Shown: in pieces, positions 21,870-31,700 of the stretch | How the letters are laid out: each line of letters begins with the position of its first letter | Numbering within the stretch: the stretch's first letter is position 1 | From: Clostridia bacterium | GTDB taxonomy: Bacteria; Bacillota; Clostridia; Oscillospirales; CAG-272 | Direction of reading: 5' to 3' | DNA: 41,025 bases | NCBI GenBank assembly: GCA_017623255.1 | Contig: JAGAPL010000070.1 | Span: 1-41,025, forward strand | Notes under the pieces: model-generated | Database searches by the model: none | What the model was told of the DNA's origin: nothing | The model's input: only the letters and a program-made list of their open reading frames with translations | Program-made: the position numbers and the translations under genes

Positions 21870-24659
21870 TCAACCTTTGATTTTAACGAAGTCGAGCGCG
21901 CCAACTTCGTATGTTTCGCCTTCTTCTGCAGTTACTACTACAGGGAAGGAGTTATAGTTTACAATGAACTTTGTGCCGTTTTCGTATTCAACGCCTACGA
22001 TAGAGCCGCTTTCTACTACGTAACCTGCATCTTCGCTAACGCCTTCATCAGCATCGAACTTACCGTTCATAAACTGGTGATCTACAACCTTAGCTGTCTG
22101 AACATCAGCAAGAGCCTCATTGATGAGCTCGTAATACTCAACCATATCATCCTTCCAGATGTCGTAGGATACGGAGTAGTACTTATTGTACTCATCGGAT
22201 TCCTTAAGAGCTGTTGTGTTCTGGTAGCAAAGTGTGAAGTAGAGAGAAGAACCTGTTTCAATTGCCTTAAGAAGTGTCTTCTGAACGTCACCTTCCATAT
22301 TGATAGCGCTGCCGGAATAGTTTGTATATCCGTGGAGAACCATTGTTACGAAAGGAACTGTTTCACTTGCTTTGAGAAGGTTACTGGAGTCTGTTGCGAT
22401 GTCGATGATGTGATCAGCATAAGGAACAGCATAAGAGTTACCGCCGTTTACCATAACGCTGTACTTTTCGTCAAGCTTGCTGAGCATCTCAACTGTAGCA
22501 GCCTTGGAGTCCTCACGGTTGAAAGGCTCATCATCGTCAAAGTCGGAGTTCAGGTCTGTACCGAGTGTTGAAACGGAAACGCCCTGAGCGCCGTAGCCGG
22601 AGTAGTTAGCATCGAACTTTTCATAGAAATGATCGTATACTGTTGCGGAAATTGCAAGAGCATAGTCGCTTTCAAAGTCCTGAATAGCAGCGTCATATTC
22701 TCTCTTGGACATATATCTGTCGTCGATAGACTTAACGAGGTGCTTCTTTTCGGAAACGCCGTCGAACCAGTCAGCGAGACGCTGATATGCAAAGTCGAAT
22801 TCGGGATATACGCCGAAGCCCTTTTCAGTTGCGTAGCTGAGCAGATCCTTGAAGCCTGCCTCGCCGCCTACAACCTTTTCCCAATTAAGTTTTGCAAGAT
22901 ATGTGTTATCAAGACCGCCGTTGTAGTAACCTGTGAGTCTGAAGTTTACATTGTTAACGCCCTTTTCAGAAAGCTCGTTATACATTGTCTTAACGTCTTC
23001 AAAGGTTGTGAGCTCTGTATCTACTGTTACGGGGAAGCTCATTACACGGTCTGTTGTCTGGATTGCACCGAAGGTTTCGATGTAGAGAGGCATATCTGCC
23101 TTAACGTCTTCCTTCTTAAGCTGCTCTATTGCGCCGATGCTTTCAAGATAATCCTGATAAGCCTTAGCCATACCTACATAGGATGCATCATATGACTTGC
23201 CGTTTTCAAACTCTGTTCCGAGAAGAACATACTGGATTCTGTAGGAACCTGCATATTTTCTGGAGGATGTTACTGTAAGTGAAGAGTTAGAGCTTACAGA
23301 AATGGAATCTGCAAGATTATAGGAGTCAGAAGGACGGGGGTAGAACATAGGATACACGTTATTGAATACGTGGATCTTACCGCCGTTTTCACACATAAGG
23401 TTAGCCATTGAGTCACCTTCTGTGATGATTGCCAGGTAACCTCTGTTGCTTTCAACCTTTTCAGTTGTAGCTGTGGGGCCTACGCCTGTCTTGATTTCTG
23501 TTTCCTTTGTTTCAACAACGCCCCAGATAGGCATTGTCATTGTTTCTGTATGCTGACCGGAGATGGAGTGGTAAGCATAGTCTGCGCCATACATCTGGCC
23601 GGATACGTTATAAGTCTGGCCCTCAACGTCTTCGAAGCGGATAAGTGTACCGCTACCGTCGGGAATGAGAGAATAGCCTTCGTTTGTGCCGCGGCCGCTA
23701 CCCATATAAGGAAGCATTGTGATGGACTTAAGTGTGTATGTTGACTCGTCGAAACGGATACCGTTTGCGGGAAGTCTTGCTTCAAGACCTGTTTCATTGA
23801 TGGTATACTCGATAGCCATCTTGAAGTTCGGAGGAGCAACGTCCTGGCTTACATAGTCACAGTCGTTGTGGTCCTGTTCCATTTCCTCGTATGTGTAGAG
23901 GGGACAGAATGTCTTGATGATCTGTTCAATATTCTTGAGCTCTTTTGCGGAAATATCTGTTTCGCAAACATAAACTGCAAACTTCTTTGTTACAGGGAAT
24001 GCAGCCTGCATCTCTTTTACGAGAGACTCTGTGAGCTTTACATCACCGGGGTCCTTGAGGGAGTAGAAGGACATTACATACTCAAGGTCCTTTTCGTTTG
24101 TGATGTTGTTCATGATCATAGCCTCGAAACGAGTCTTGGAGATCATACGGGGAACGAGACGTGTGGTCTGGAGTTCACCGATTGCGTATTCAACACGAAC
24201 ACCGTTTTTGATGTTCTTATAATTGATCTGGCCCAAAAGAGCAGCGTCTGTATAAGAATACATTGTCTTCTCAACGCCGTTGTATGTAAATGTTACTGCA
24301 AGCTGGGAGAGAAGCTGCTGTCTTGTTGCCTTGGAAGCATAGTTGCCAACTGCAATGTCATAGGGGTTTGTGAAAATGCCTTCGCCTGTTTCGGGGTTTA
24401 CAAGTGCAACTTCACCTGTGAACTCCTCGTACCAAAGCTGGAACCCGTTCTGCTCACGAATAAGGATCATATCCTTAAGCTTTGCGGAACCTGTTTTGTA
24501 CTCTTTTGTAAGATAATCGATCTTAGGTGTGCCATCGTCGTTGAGCTTATCCTCGTAAGCTGCTGCTGCAGGAACTGCGGATGCATAAGCTGTGATGCAG
24601 ATGGAACCGAGTACTGTTAAAAGGGCCAGGAGTGCTGATAATATTCTTTTTGCGTTCAT
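21870..24659 (-). CDS. Secreted DUF5696 protein, possible TIM-barrel glycoside hydrolase
   Basis: The 929-residue protein has a signal peptide (about 1-27) without a lipobox. Residues 45-510 are beta-rich (for example GFQLWYEEFTGEVALVNPETG). Residues about 515-850 look like a TIM barrel: ADMPLYIETFGAIQTTDR, FEDVKTMYNELSEKGVNNVNFRLTGYYNGG, GFGVYPEFDFAY, VSVSTLGTDLNSDFDDDE and VMVNGGNSYAVPYADHIIDI fall where barrel strands with acidic ends would be. A short beta domain ends the protein. I recognise the DUF5696 type from similar transport operons; hydrolase activity is my inference. AAAGGAG precedes the ATG. Confidence 0.75.
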   Translation of the reverse strand: MNAKRILSALLALLTVLGSICITAYASAVPAAAAYEDKLNDDGTPKIDYLTKEYKTGSAKLKDMILIREQNGFQLWYEEFTGEVALVNPETGEGIFTNPYDIAVGNYASKATRQQLLSQLAVTFTYNGVEKTMYSYTDAALLGQINYKNIKNGVRVEYAIGELQTTRLVPRMISKTRFEAMIMNNITNEKDLEYVMSFYSLKDPGDVKLTESLVKEMQAAFPVTKKFAVYVCETDISAKELKNIEQIIKTFCPLYTYEEMEQDHNDCDYVSQDVAPPNFKMAIEYTINETGLEARLPANGIRFDESTYTLKSITMLPYMGSGRGTNEGYSLIPDGSGTLIRFEDVEGQTYNVSGQMYGADYAYHSISGQHTETMTMPIWGVVETKETEIKTGVGPTATTEKVESNRGYLAIITEGDSMANLMCENGGKIHVFNNVYPMFYPRPSDSYNLADSISVSSNSSLTVTSSRKYAGSYRIQYVLLGTEFENGKSYDASYVGMAKAYQDYLESIGAIEQLKKEDVKADMPLYIETFGAIQTTDRVMSFPVTVDTELTTFEDVKTMYNELSEKGVNNVNFRLTGYYNGGLDNTYLAKLNWEKVVGGEAGFKDLLSYATEKGFGVYPEFDFAYQRLADWFDGVSEKKHLVKSIDDRYMSKREYDAAIQDFESDYALAISATVYDHFYEKFDANYSGYGAQGVSVSTLGTDLNSDFDDDEPFNREDSKAATVEMLSKLDEKYSVMVNGGNSYAVPYADHIIDIATDSSNLLKASETVPFVTMVLHGYTNYSGSAINMEGDVQKTLLKAIETGSSLYFTLCYQNTTALKESDEYNKYYSVSYDIWKDDMVEYYELINEALADVQTAKVVDHQFMNGKFDADEGVSEDAGYVVESGSIVGVEYENGTKFIVNYNSFPVVVTAEEGETYEVGALDFVKIKG

Positions 24660-24679
24660 TATTCTTTTTCTCCTTTCCC

Positions 24680-26800
24680 TTACATTCGATATTGAATTTC
24701 ATCAATGATACCGTAAACAAATGTAAACATCTTAGAGAGAAGAGTTGTAAACAGAACTGCTACGAACATGATGAAGATCATACCTACGATTGTACCAAGT
24801 ATGGTTACGATATTCTTACCGAAGGAATATCCATGTGTTGACATCATACCGAAGAACAGGAGCATACCTGCCCAGAAGAATCCGATAGTTGTAAGCATGC
24901 TTACAAGGGATGCTTCTTCTGCTACAAGGAAGTTGGAGCAGAATGTTCCGGGGATGATAACGAGAGGCAGAGGTGTGAGCGAATAGCATGTTGCTGTGAA
25001 TACGTCACTAAAGTTACCTTCACCCTCGAATAGTGTTGTGAGACACCAGTTTGCTACGATCCAGAGCATTACGGGAACTGCAACTGATGCAAGTGTGAGA
25101 TAGAGGCTATCGGATGTGAGTTCCTTGGAGTTGTGGATATAGCCTGTACCAACTGTCTGATAGAAGAATGCAAGAATTGTTGCAAGCAGGATAAGGAAGC
25201 CGCTGCGAACAGAGCCGCGCTTTTCGTGCTTAAGATCCCAGAAGCCATCGAAGGGATGGAAGATTACATAGAAAGCATATATGATTTCTTCTGTAACGCT
25301 CTTCTGACCAACCTTGAGTGCAACTGCCTTGTTCTTCTTGCCTGCGTATCCGAAGAACTTGAGAACAAGAACGAGGAATACGATAATAACTACTGGAATT
25401 ACAAGGAAGTACTTAGAGATCCATTCTTTTCTGACTTCCTTATAAGAATCGGAATATCCTGCAGAGTCATACGCAACCTTGAAATACTCCATAGCGTTTT
25501 CATAGTCGCCATCGCGGGACATAGCCTTTGCGATACCGATATACGCGATGTCAAAGTTGTTGTTACGCTTCAGAATTTCTGTCCAGCCTTCAACTTCCTT
25601 ATCATAGAGACGGAGGTTCTGGCTTTCGAGTGCGGAAATAAGGATATCGCCGTACTCTGTTCTGCGGTATACAGTGAAGCTTGCGTTGTCCTTATCAAGA
25701 AGAAGCATATCGTTTCCGCTATATGCAACAGCCTTGATTGTGGAAATGGAACCAACCTGACTACCGGAATCACCGAAAGCGAAGAGGAGGTTACCCTGGC
25801 TGTCATATGTGAAGACCTTGGAACGCTTATCGTCGATGATGGACCATGTTCCCTCGGGACCTACAGCCGCGTCAACGATGGAGGATGCGCCCTGGATCTT
25901 GCTTGTTGCGCTTGTTGAAACCTTAACTTCACCGGAAGGAGGATAGAAGCCGTTACGTGTCATAACGTCTGTACCTGAAGCATTGAGCTTCTTAACAGGA
26001 GCAAGTGTGCCGCCCTTATCCTTACCCATGATAGCATTCTGCTGAGCTGCTTCATCGATGGAGTTGGTTGTTACGTAAAGGAAGTTATCCTCATCAATTG
26101 TGATGTTGTTATACTCAGTGGAGGTTACTGTTTCTTCGTCCTCAGCGCCGTTGCTGATGAACTTCCAGATCGCCTGCCATGCTGTTACTGTTGCTTTCTG
26201 CGCGCCGATAAAGCCATAGAATGCGCCGTCGATACCCATTACGATGATACCTTCATAGGTTGTGGAGGATACGATGAACATTCTTCCGTAGGAGTCTACT
26301 GCGAGAGCTACGGGCTTATAAATGGAGCCTTCTGCAAAGAGGTTTGATTCGGGCTTGCCGACTGTCTGAACAAACTCACCTTCGTGGTTGAAGAGAACGA
26401 TTCTGTTATTATCTGTGTCGCAGATATAGATATACTGGTCGTTTACAAACACACCGGAGGGGTTATTGAAGCCATCGGGAACACCCTGCTCATTTACGAA
26501 TGAGTCGATCGTTCTTACAAGTCTGTAATACTGGTTGAGAACGTGAACGCAAGCGTTTGTTGCGTCTACAAGATATACATAGCCGTTTTCATCAACCACC
26601 ATATCGCGAAGGTCACCGAAGTTAGCTGCCGCGATAGCGCCATCAACTACCTGGTCGGGAACGTATGCATCGGGAGATGTGAGAACGAATCCTGTTGAGG
26701 AATATGTATATGTCTGATAGGGGGCTGCTGCTGCCACAGGGGTAGTGAAAACCATAAGCAGACAAACAGCTACGAGTAAAACTCTTATTGCTTTTTTCAT
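24680..26800 (-). CDS. NHL-type beta-propeller fused to a Yip1 membrane domain
   Basis: The 706-residue protein has a signal peptide (about 1-25), then repeated NHL-like blades (about 45-390) such as LRDMVVDENGYVYLVDATNACVHVLN and PSGVFVNDQYIYICDTDNNRIVLFN. A helical segment (about 415-460) resembles one or two TPR units. One transmembrane helix (about 462-482) leads to a cytoplasmic linker and a Yip1-type domain with about five hydrophobic segments (about 500-700). The propeller should face outside. No enzyme activity is claimed; a role in glycan or polymer sensing or assembly is inferred from the operon. GGAGGAGC precedes the ATG. Confidence 0.8.
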   Translation of the reverse strand: MKKAIRVLLVAVCLLMVFTTPVAAAAPYQTYTYSSTGFVLTSPDAYVPDQVVDGAIAAANFGDLRDMVVDENGYVYLVDATNACVHVLNQYYRLVRTIDSFVNEQGVPDGFNNPSGVFVNDQYIYICDTDNNRIVLFNHEGEFVQTVGKPESNLFAEGSIYKPVALAVDSYGRMFIVSSTTYEGIIVMGIDGAFYGFIGAQKATVTAWQAIWKFISNGAEDEETVTSTEYNNITIDEDNFLYVTTNSIDEAAQQNAIMGKDKGGTLAPVKKLNASGTDVMTRNGFYPPSGEVKVSTSATSKIQGASSIVDAAVGPEGTWSIIDDKRSKVFTYDSQGNLLFAFGDSGSQVGSISTIKAVAYSGNDMLLLDKDNASFTVYRRTEYGDILISALESQNLRLYDKEVEGWTEILKRNNNFDIAYIGIAKAMSRDGDYENAMEYFKVAYDSAGYSDSYKEVRKEWISKYFLVIPVVIIVFLVLVLKFFGYAGKKNKAVALKVGQKSVTEEIIYAFYVIFHPFDGFWDLKHEKRGSVRSGFLILLATILAFFYQTVGTGYIHNSKELTSDSLYLTLASVAVPVMLWIVANWCLTTLFEGEGNFSDVFTATCYSLTPLPLVIIPGTFCSNFLVAEEASLVSMLTTIGFFWAGMLLFFGMMSTHGYSFGKNIVTILGTIVGMIFIMFVAVLFTTLLSKMFTFVYGIIDEIQYRM

Positions 26801-26811
26801 TCTGCTCCTCC

Positions 26812-27687
26812 TTAGTCTTTCATACCACTGGTTGCCATTGTTTCGATGATGTTACTCTGGGAAACAATGAATACGATGATAGGCACGATCAGCATAATAA
26901 CTGTTGATGCAGAAACCGCACCCTGACGAACGATACCTGCGGAAAGAACCTGGCTCATTGCATAGTTAAGAGTCTTGAGCTCTTCACTCTGAATGAATAC
27001 TGTTGCACCTGTGTTCCACAGACCCTGGAAGGACTGAACGATAAGTGTCAGCCAAGCGGGCTTAACAAGGGGCATTGCAATTGACCAGAAGGTTCTGAAT
27101 TCGCCTGCACCGTCAAGACGCGCACTTTCAAGCATTTCTGTTGAAATGTTTGCGTCGATAAACTGCTTCATAAGATACAGACCGAGAGTTGAAGCCCATG
27201 TAGGAAGGATGATCGCCCACTGGCTATCCATAAATCCAAGCTTTGTGAGGATTACGAACTGGAGTGTGCCTGCAACTGCAGAGGAGATCATCAGGGACTT
27301 AACGATCAGCTGGAAGAAGAATCCGTGTCCGGGGAAAGGAATCTTTGAAAGCGCATATGCACAAAGTGAACCGAGGATAAGGTTACCTGCTGTGCCCATA
27401 AATGTGATATACACTGTGTTGAATATGTATCTTGAGAAGGGAACCCAAGATTCACTCATCAGGTTGAACAAATCTGCAAAGTTCTGGAACGTGGGGTTAA
27501 TTACGTAGAACTTAGGGGGGTAGTAGAACAGCTCATCAAGAGGCTTGAGAGACTGTATAAGTACATAGTAGAGAGGCAGGAACATTACCACACCAAGGAT
27601 AAGAAGCAGAAGTGTGATACCCATGTCACCGCCGGATGAGCGGTTAAGAACCACTCTATGACGTCTTGTTCTTAATTTCTTACTCAT
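26812..27687 (-). CDS. Carbohydrate ABC transporter permease, MalG-like, first pair
   Basis: The 291-residue permease has an Arg/Lys-rich N-terminus, six hydrophobic segments and the EAA loop LESARLDGAGEFRTFWSIAMP. PLYYVLIQSLKPLDELF and FVILTKLGFMDSQWAIILP are typical of the family. Unlike the second-pair homologue it has no enlarged loop. Its start lies one base after the stop of its partner, so the two are translationally linked. Confidence 0.93.
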   Translation of the reverse strand: MSKKLRTRRHRVVLNRSSGGDMGITLLLLILGVVMFLPLYYVLIQSLKPLDELFYYPPKFYVINPTFQNFADLFNLMSESWVPFSRYIFNTVYITFMGTAGNLILGSLCAYALSKIPFPGHGFFFQLIVKSLMISSAVAGTLQFVILTKLGFMDSQWAIILPTWASTLGLYLMKQFIDANISTEMLESARLDGAGEFRTFWSIAMPLVKPAWLTLIVQSFQGLWNTGATVFIQSEELKTLNYAMSQVLSAGIVRQGAVSASTVIMLIVPIIVFIVSQSNIIETMATSGMKD

Positions 27688-27688
27688 C

Positions 27689-28627
27689 TTACTTACCTAC
27701 CTTTGACAATGCGCGGTTTATCGCCATGTTCGCACCGATCTGGATAAGGAACAGAACGAAGGAGATAGCTGACGCGTAACCAAATTCCATACGAGCGCCG
27801 GAATACTCACCAAGGTGATGTGTAAGTGTGTAACCTACATAGCCTGTAGGAGGATCGCCCGCCATAGATGTTACGATGCCACCGAAACCGAATGCGCCTG
27901 TGATGGAAAGAACTGCGGAGAACATCAGAGTTTCTTTCATGTTGGGGAGTGTTACGTACCAAAGCTCCTGCCAACGGTTTGTAATGCCGTCAACCGCTGC
28001 TGCCTCGTACTGAGCGCGGTCAACACCCTGGAGACCTGCGATAGATGCAAGGAATCCTGTGTTCAGTGACATCCACAAAGAAATGATGATACAAAGGGGG
28101 AAGATATAAGCTTCTGTCTGGAAGAAACGGATTGGCGCGTCGATCAGACCGAAGTTCATAAGCCAACCGTTCACAAGACCGTAAGCATCACTTGAGAAGA
28201 TATACTGGAAGATTGTGAACGCACTTGTTGTAAGCGAAGGCGCATAGAATACCAGTGTTACAAATGCTCTCACCTTGGGATCAAGCTCGTTGATGAACCA
28301 AGCAATTACGAAAGACATAATGTAAGATCCGGGACCTACTACTACAGCAAAGAGGATTGTATTCTTCAAAGCTGTGATGAAAAGGTCGTCATTGAGGAAT
28401 AGTGTGATAAAGTTCTGGAATCCAACGAAGTTCGGTGTCTGAAGGAGGTTCCAGTCCGTAAAAGCTACGAAAACGGATGCAAATACGGGAATTACAGTGA
28501 ACGTGAAGAACAGAATCATAAAGGGGATTGTCATAAAATATCCGGCTTTATACTGTTTCATCAGATGCCATGTCCACTGTGCTTTGCTCATATTATGCAC
28601 CGCAACAGTTTCTTTTTTCTTTGACAT
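27689..28627 (-). CDS. Sugar ABC transporter permease, MalF/UgpA-like, first pair
   Basis: The product has 312 residues from the ATG at 28627, which is preceded by AGGAG; a longer frame from 28702 would run through the upstream hairpin and has no ribosome site. It has about six membrane segments (first AGYFMTIPFMILFFTFTVIPV) and the EAA loop YEAAAVDGITNRWQELWYVTLP. Length and loops are standard. It follows the binding-protein gene after a 137-base spacer with hairpins. Confidence 0.93.
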   Translation of the reverse strand: MSKKKETVAVHNMSKAQWTWHLMKQYKAGYFMTIPFMILFFTFTVIPVFASVFVAFTDWNLLQTPNFVGFQNFITLFLNDDLFITALKNTILFAVVVGPGSYIMSFVIAWFINELDPKVRAFVTLVFYAPSLTTSAFTIFQYIFSSDAYGLVNGWLMNFGLIDAPIRFFQTEAYIFPLCIIISLWMSLNTGFLASIAGLQGVDRAQYEAAAVDGITNRWQELWYVTLPNMKETLMFSAVLSITGAFGFGGIVTSMAGDPPTGYVGYTLTHHLGEYSGARMEFGYASAISFVLFLIQIGANMAINRALSKVGK

Positions 28628-28671
28628 TTTCTTTCTCCTGTTAAAATTTTTAGTTAGGAGCAGTGGCCCGA

Positions 28672-28710
28672 CGTTCCGCTTCTGGCGATCCGGGAACGCC
28701 AAGCCGTTCC
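28672..28710. repeat. Intergenic hairpin with two competing pairings between binding protein and permease genes
   Basis: The order CGTTCC (28672-28677), GGAACG (28693-28698), CGTTCC (28705-28710) lets the central arm pair with either side. The element is GC-rich within an AT-rich spacer and has no T-run after it on the minus strand. It may be a repeat fragment, or may lower permease expression relative to the binding protein. Confidence 0.5.
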
Positions 28711-28764
28711 TCCCGATTTATTTATTTACTTATATATTACTTATATAATAATAAGGAAGGTTTT

Positions 28765-31700
28765 TTACTGCTCTGTCCATTCCTTATAGGAGAGAGTTGT
28801 TGTTCCGTTGTTAGTTTCTTTTTCCCACTTTTCGTGGCTATCAACAGAAACATTGTGCTCTTCCATCCAATCTACAAAGGTATACTCAGCATCTTCGATA
28901 TCTCTGATTGCTGTATTATCGCTAACGTCTGTGCCGCGTTCTTCTGCCCAGTATTCTCTCCACTCAGTTGTGGTTTCAAATCCTGTGTATGCCTTGATTG
29001 CTTCCCACTGGTCCGCAACCATAAGATCGAACTCTTTTCTCTTTCTTGTGATTTCCTTATTGATATCAGAAACGTAGGAGAGAAGTTCGTCAGAGGGGTC
29101 AGCGCCCTGAGTTGTTGCAGAGTTGAATGCAAATGTTACATAACGTGTTACAAAATAGTCGCCGGGATAGTATTCGATAGCAAATGTATCTGCAAATACT
29201 TTCTGGAGTGTTTTGTATTCACTTTCTGTCCATGTAAGCTCTTTCATCGCTTCAATATTGGATGGAGCAGACTTACCTGAAGGACCGAGGAGGGCTACCA
29301 TTTCGTTAGCGTAGTCTACCTGATAATCCTTATCGGAGTACCAATCCAGAAAGTCCCAAGCGAGTTCTTCGTTTTCACAGCCTCTGGGCATTACTACACC
29401 GGATATAAAGGAGATGCAGGAATGGTCAACCTCACCTGTTTCTTCAATATATGTACCGGGTATTTCGTAGAAGCCCCAGAGTCCTGAAATTTCAGGAGCA
29501 AAGATCTGAAGTGTGTTATAAAGGTCAAGGCTTCCAAGAACTACAGGAAGTTCACCTGTCTTGAAACGGTTGGATGCGTCGAAGTTTACAGGCAGTGAAT
29601 ACTGCGTAAACATATTGCACATATACTCGAAAGAGTCAAGCGCAAGAGTTGAGTCAAAGTTATTGGACATACCTTCATCTTTCCAGTAGGATCCTCCCTG
29701 CTGATAGAGGAAGAGAGCGAAGTCCTGAGCCATACCGATTTCCATGTTGTTAAACTGGAGAACGGGAACCATGGACATCAGATCATCCCACGTTTCGGGA
29801 ATGCTGAGCCCAAGCTGGCTGAGTATGTCGTTACGGCAATACATGAAGTAAGGAACCTGACCTGTAGGAACCGCGTATGTTTCACCGTAAAGTGTGATCG
29901 GAATCTTTGCAGAATCAGAGAATCTTGACATTACTTCATCGAATGTATCAAATTTATTAAGAGGAACGATTGCTCCGCGGATTGCCATTTCCATAGGTGA
30001 CTGTGAGTCAATGGAAACATCAGGGCCAACTCCTGCGAGAATTGACTGAAGAAGAACGCCGCCTGCTGTCAGCTTAAGCTCAACCGAAGCGCCTGTTTCC
30101 TTTGCAAAACCTTCATTAATAAGGTTCTTGATGATCTGAGCCTGGTCACGACCGGAGGATGTCCAAACTTCAAGAGCGCCTGCGCCGGAATCTTCTGTTC
30201 CGATGGAGTTATAGTCGGCATAGAAGCTTGCGAAGAATTTCTGCATTTCATAAAGGAAAGCCTTCCAGCCGCTTGCGTTTGCCTGAGGGAGCTCACTGCC
30301 TGTGGGCTGGATCACAATATAGTCAAGCTCTACAAACTGGCTTGATACATTGGACATCCATGTACCGAGGGAGGAGATCCACTCCTTGAGGGAACCGAGA
30401 TTTGCTGCGATCTCGTCTTCATCGGTAGCCATTCTTTCAACAAGAAGAGCTGCCTGTTCAAGTGTTGCTGTATTATCAGACTTGATTCCGTTCATTTCGG
30501 AAATATAGTCTACTGCACTTTCAAGTGCGATTGCTTGTCCGCCCAGGTTCACGATAACGTCGGGCATGATACGTCCGAGACCGTAGTCACGGTTTACGTC
30601 AGGATCGTTACCTGTGAGCTTAAGAATTGACATATAGTCATCATTGAGGTTATCAATGATCTCTGAAACACGGCGGATGATATCTGCCATATTACCGAGA
30701 GTTACTTCAAGTTCGATAACATATGTTTCACCTTTTTCGAAGTAGAACTGGAATGAGTCGTAGCCGTCTGTAAGAGGTGCTACCTGCCAATCGCTGCTGT
30801 AATCGAAGCGAAGGTTCTTAGCTTCTTCAAAAGGATATTCACCGTTGATCTTAATACTTCTGGATGTGTACATACCGTTTACAGCATCCTGTCTGTATCT
30901 TGTTACGATATCATAAAGACCTGTTGCCTCGCACTTGAACTCATATCTGATCCACTTTCCGGGGCTGACCCATTTGTCGCCGCCGATTGTGTTTCTCTTA
31001 ATGAGTGTTGCGTGCTGGGGACTTGTTATAGCGGAAGAAAGGTCGTAGATAGGATAGATCATAACGGAGCTTGAACTGTCGGGCATTTCAGCTTCCATTA
31101 ATATCGCTTCGCATTCTGCAGGCTTGTAGCCTTTTTCATCGTACTCAGCGAGAACATCCTTATATGTACGAGCCTTCTCTACGGAATGCACAGTTACTGA
31201 TGAGATCGCTACCGCTTCGCGAACACCCTGAAGAGAAATCGTCACTTCGCCTGCTTCCATATAGAATTCCAAAGGCTTTGTGTAGTGACCGTAGAAATCC
31301 TTCATCGTGTAGCTTTCCCATGTAGCTACGGTATGCATATCGGGAGCAAGTTCATTTCCGAGAACATCGGTTGTAAACGCATCCTCTCTTGTTTCTCCCG
31401 CAAACTCATACACCCATGTTCTCTGCATGGAAAGGTAACGAGCTTCGCTGTAGGGAATGATTCCGTTGAGTCTGAACAGTCTTTCGATATCTGCCTTGGA
31501 CTCATCAACTGCAGAATATTCAAACGTTACAGTGTACCAGCCTGCTTCGGGAATATCAAACTTCCAAGCAACTGTGCCGTCAGCAGGAGTTACAACAGCT
31601 TCAACGCCGTTTACGTCCTTAACCTCTACCTTAGCATCTGTTTTTTCAGCGTCATAATCTGCACCGTCAACAGTCGTTTCAAAATCGCCCCAATCGGCAT

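Noticed and set aside
23868..24620. 250-codon plus-strand open frame opposite the DUF5696 gene
   Set aside because: Antisense shadow with very high Cys content and no recognised motif; the minus-strand frame has a signal peptide and fits the operon.
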